Source of the DNA: Colletes latitarsis
Taxonomy: Eukaryota > Arthropoda > Insecta > Hymenoptera > Colletidae
NCBI RefSeq assembly: GCF_051014445.1
Contig: NC_135134.1
Location: 21,579,672 to 21,643,671 of the forward strand
Direction of reading: 5' to 3'
DNA: 64,000 nt
Made by a program: the position numbers and the translations under genes. Shown here one piece after another: positions 61,843 to 64,000 of the stretch (position 1 is the stretch's first letter; each line of letters begins with the position of its first letter). The notes under the pieces were generated by a model, which ran no database searches, was not told the DNA's origin, and saw only the letters and a program-made list of their open reading frames with translations.

Positions 61843-64000
61843 AACCCAGGATCTGGCCAACAAATATGCGAAAAACGCGAAAGTATGAGCCAGATGACGG
61901 CAAATCCCAGACCTAACCGAGACATAACCGGCGTTATCCTCTAAAATATTTATCGCAACCAGGTTTAATTGACTGTTTGGGTGTGGTAGCGCATTACTAC
62001 GTGACACAAACCAGAAGAAGCCCAGGATCTGGCCCACAAGTATGCGAAAAATACGAGAGTACAAGCCAGATGATTGCAAATACCAGAACTAACCCAGACA
62101 TAACCAGCGTTATCCTCTAAAACACTAATCGGAACCAGCTTTTATTGACCGTTTCAGTGTGGTACCACATTACTACGTGGTCCAAGCCTGAAAAAGGCTG
62201 GATCGGGCCAACAAGTATGCGAAAAATGCGAAATTACGATCCAGATAAGGGCAAATCCCAGACCTAACCGAGATATAACCGGCAGTATCCTCTAAAATAT
62301 TAATCGAAACCGGGTTTAATTGCATGTTTCGGTGTGGAATGTCATTATTACGGGATCCAAACCAGAAAAACCCAGGATCTGGCCAACAAGTATGCGAAAA
62401 ATGCGAAAGTACGAGGCAGATGAGGGCAAATCCCAGACCTAACCGAGACATAACCGGCGTTATCCTCTAAAATATTAATCGGAACCAGGTTTAATTGACG
62501 GTTTCGGTGTGGAACGTCATTATTACGGGATCCAAACCAGAAAAAACCCAGCACCTGGCCAACAAGTATGCGAAAAAAGCGAAACTATGAGCAAGATGAT
62601 TGCAAATGCCAAAACTAACCCAGACATAACCAGCGTTATCCACTAAGACACTAATCGGAACCAGGTTTTATTGACTGTTTCAGTGTGGTACCACATTACT
62701 ACGTGATTCAAACCAGCAAAAAGCCTAGGATCTGGCCAACAAGTATGCAAAAATGCGAAAGTACGGGCCAGATGAGGGCAAATCCCAGACCTAACCGACA
62801 AATAACCAACGTTATCCTCTAAAATACTAATCGCAACCAGGTTTAATTGACTGTTTCAGTGTAGTACCGCATTACTAGGTGATATAAACCAGAAAAAGGC
62901 CAGGATCTTGCCAATGAGTATGCGAAAATTGCGGACATACGAGACAGATGAGGGCAAATCCCAGACCTAACCGAGAAATAACCGGAGTTATCCTCTAAAA
63001 TATTAATCGAAACCAGGTTTAATTGACTGTTACATTGTGGTCCCACATTACTACGTGATCCAAACCAGAAGAAGCCCAGGAACCGGCCAACAAGTATCCG
63101 AAAAATGCGAAAGTACGAGCCAGATGAGGGCAAATCCCAGAACTAACCGAGAGATAACCGGCGTTATCCTCTAAAATATTAATCGCAACCAGGTTTAATT
63201 GACTGTTTCGGTGTGGAACCCCATTACTACGGGACCCAAACCAGAAAAAACACAGTATCTGGCCAACAAATATGCGAAAAACGCGAAAGTATGAGCCAGA
63301 TGATTGCAAATACCAGAACTAACCCAGACATAACCAGCGTTATCGTCTAAAATACTAATCGGAACAAGCTTTTATTGACTGTCTCAGTGTGGTACGACAT
63401 TACTACGTGATCCTAACAATAAAAAAACCCAAGATCTGGCTATTCAAGTATGCGAAAAATGCGAAAGTACGAGCCAAATGAGGGCAAATCCCAGACCTAA
63501 CCGAGACATAACCGGCGTTATCCTCTAAAATATTAATCGCAACCAGGTTTAGTTGACTGTTTCAGTGTGGTCCCACATTACTACTTGGTCCAAGCCAGAA
63601 AAAGGCCAGGATCTGGCCAACAAGTATGCGAAAAATGCGAAGGTACGAGCCAGATGAGGGCAAACCCCAGACCTAACCGAGACATAACCAGCGTTATCCT
63701 CTAAAATATTAATCGCAACCAGGTTTAATTGACTGTTTGGGTGTGGTAGCGCATTACTACGTGACACAAACCAGAAGAAGCCCAGGATCTGGCCCACAAG
63801 TATGCGAAAAATACGAGAGTACAAGCCAGATGATTGCAAATACCAGAACTAACCCAGACATAACCAGCGTTATCCTCTAAAACACTAATCGGAACCAGCT
63901 TTTATTGACTGTTTCAGTGTGGTACCACATTACTACGTGGTCCAAGCCTGAAAAAGGCTGGATCGGGCCAACAAGTATGCGAAAAATGCGAAATTACGAT
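61842..64000. repeat. Terminal near-exact copy of 56,388-58,546
   Basis: An offset of 5,454 (31 monomers) holds to the last base with very few differences, for example ttgaccgtttc at 62,146 against ttgactgtttc at 56,692. It includes the 12/10-monomer breakpoint of the source (63,735 equals 58,281), so that rearrangement is older than this duplication. The left breakpoint lies in a shared stretch at about 61,841-61,862. The unit continues beyond the window. Confidence 0.88.

Larger units (their letters stand above)
25391..63961. repeat. Monomer with 3-base deletion and short hairpin, 10 copies
   Basis: In place of agccagaaaaaggccagg these monomers read agcctgaaaaaggctgg. The arms agcc and ggct with the loop tgaaaaa can form a small stem. 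Copies start at 25,391 (diverged, ggatgg); 42,113; 47,044; 51,271; 56,731; 58,491; 60,956; 61,483; 62,185 and 63,945. Other monomers lie between them; only those positions carry the variant. Confidence 0.75.
1..64000. repeat. Tandem satellite DNA array, ~176-bp monomer
   Basis: The same roughly 176-base unit recurs head-to-tail from the first to the last base. For example, the block atgcgaaaaatgcgaaag occurs near 39 and its counterpart near 215, and equivalent positions stay at multiples of about 176 to the end. Recurring landmarks within each unit are, in order: the atgcgaaa pair, an agccagatga stretch, caaatacc or caaatccc, a doubled cagacctaacc-like block, gttatcctctaaaat, an attaatcgcaacc stretch, ttgactgtttc, a palindrome around ggtacc, ttactacgtgatcc, and caggatctggcc. 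No interruption by unique sequence or a mobile element was seen on reading through. A nucleosome-sized monomer in a long homogeneous array is typical of eukaryotic centromeric or pericentromeric satellites; that assignment is inference. The family is not recognised. Orientation is constant, with no inverted segments found. Confidence 0.97.

Noticed and set aside
1207..63839. Over one hundred 60-115-codon open frames, mostly minus strand, with similar predicted peptides
   Set aside because: They are translations of the satellite monomer. Similarity among them comes from the repeat, the monomer length is not a multiple of 3, frames overlap one another and end at monomer-specific stops, and no domain, start context or codon pattern supports coding.
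1..64000. CRISPR array
   Set aside because: Regular direct repeats are present, but there are no unique spacers: the entire 176-base period is repeated, and the unit is far longer than CRISPR repeats.
1..64000. 5S rDNA or tRNA tandem cluster
   Set aside because: No A, B or C box arrangement or recognisable 5S or tRNA core was found in the monomer on either strand.

Overview
The whole 64-kb window is one uninterrupted array of a tandemly repeated satellite DNA. The monomer is about 176 bp, so roughly 360 monomers fit in the window. I see no protein-coding gene, RNA gene, transposon, CRISPR array or unique-sequence island. This organisation indicates a eukaryotic nuclear genome and most likely a centromeric, pericentromeric or other heterochromatic block: a nucleosome-sized monomer, head-to-tail order and multi-monomer higher-order repeats (HORs). 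I do not recognise the satellite family and cannot name the species. Base composition looks mildly AT-rich by eye, and CpG sites are retained in many monomers.

Layout. Positions 1 to about 11,140 are an older-looking zone. Its monomers are mutually divergent and mosaic, with small repeat units of 4, 6 and 7 monomers. From about 11,140 a second monomer style appears, marked by gtacgag, gatgagggcaaat and related linked variants, and it dominates to the right end. The boundary between the two styles is present twice, because about 35 monomers (6,170 bp) spanning it were duplicated in tandem (copy 1 about 8,150-14,090; copy 2 about 14,320-20,257).

From about 20.26 kb to 46.7 kb the array is built from two large modules. 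Module X is about 21 monomers (about 3.7 kb) and module Y is about 5.5-6.2 kb. Their order is X(20.26-24.43) Y(24.43-30.67) X(30.67-34.65) X(34.65-38.34) X(38.34-41.15, shortened) Y(41.15-46.69). Equivalent positions of the first and last X-Y sets lie 16,722 bp apart and differ by only occasional single bases. From about 46.7 kb to the end, pieces of Y are reiterated with changing unit sizes: 25, 15, 17, 12, 10 and 21 monomers between copies of one marker monomer. The last 2.2 kb is a near-exact copy of 56,388-58,546.

No genes work together here. The features of interest are the HOR architecture, traces of unequal exchange and conversion-like patches, two diagnostic monomer families, and short dyad symmetries within the monomer that could be protein-binding or structural elements. 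The many short open frames, almost all on the minus strand, are a by-product of the repeat sequence and not genes.
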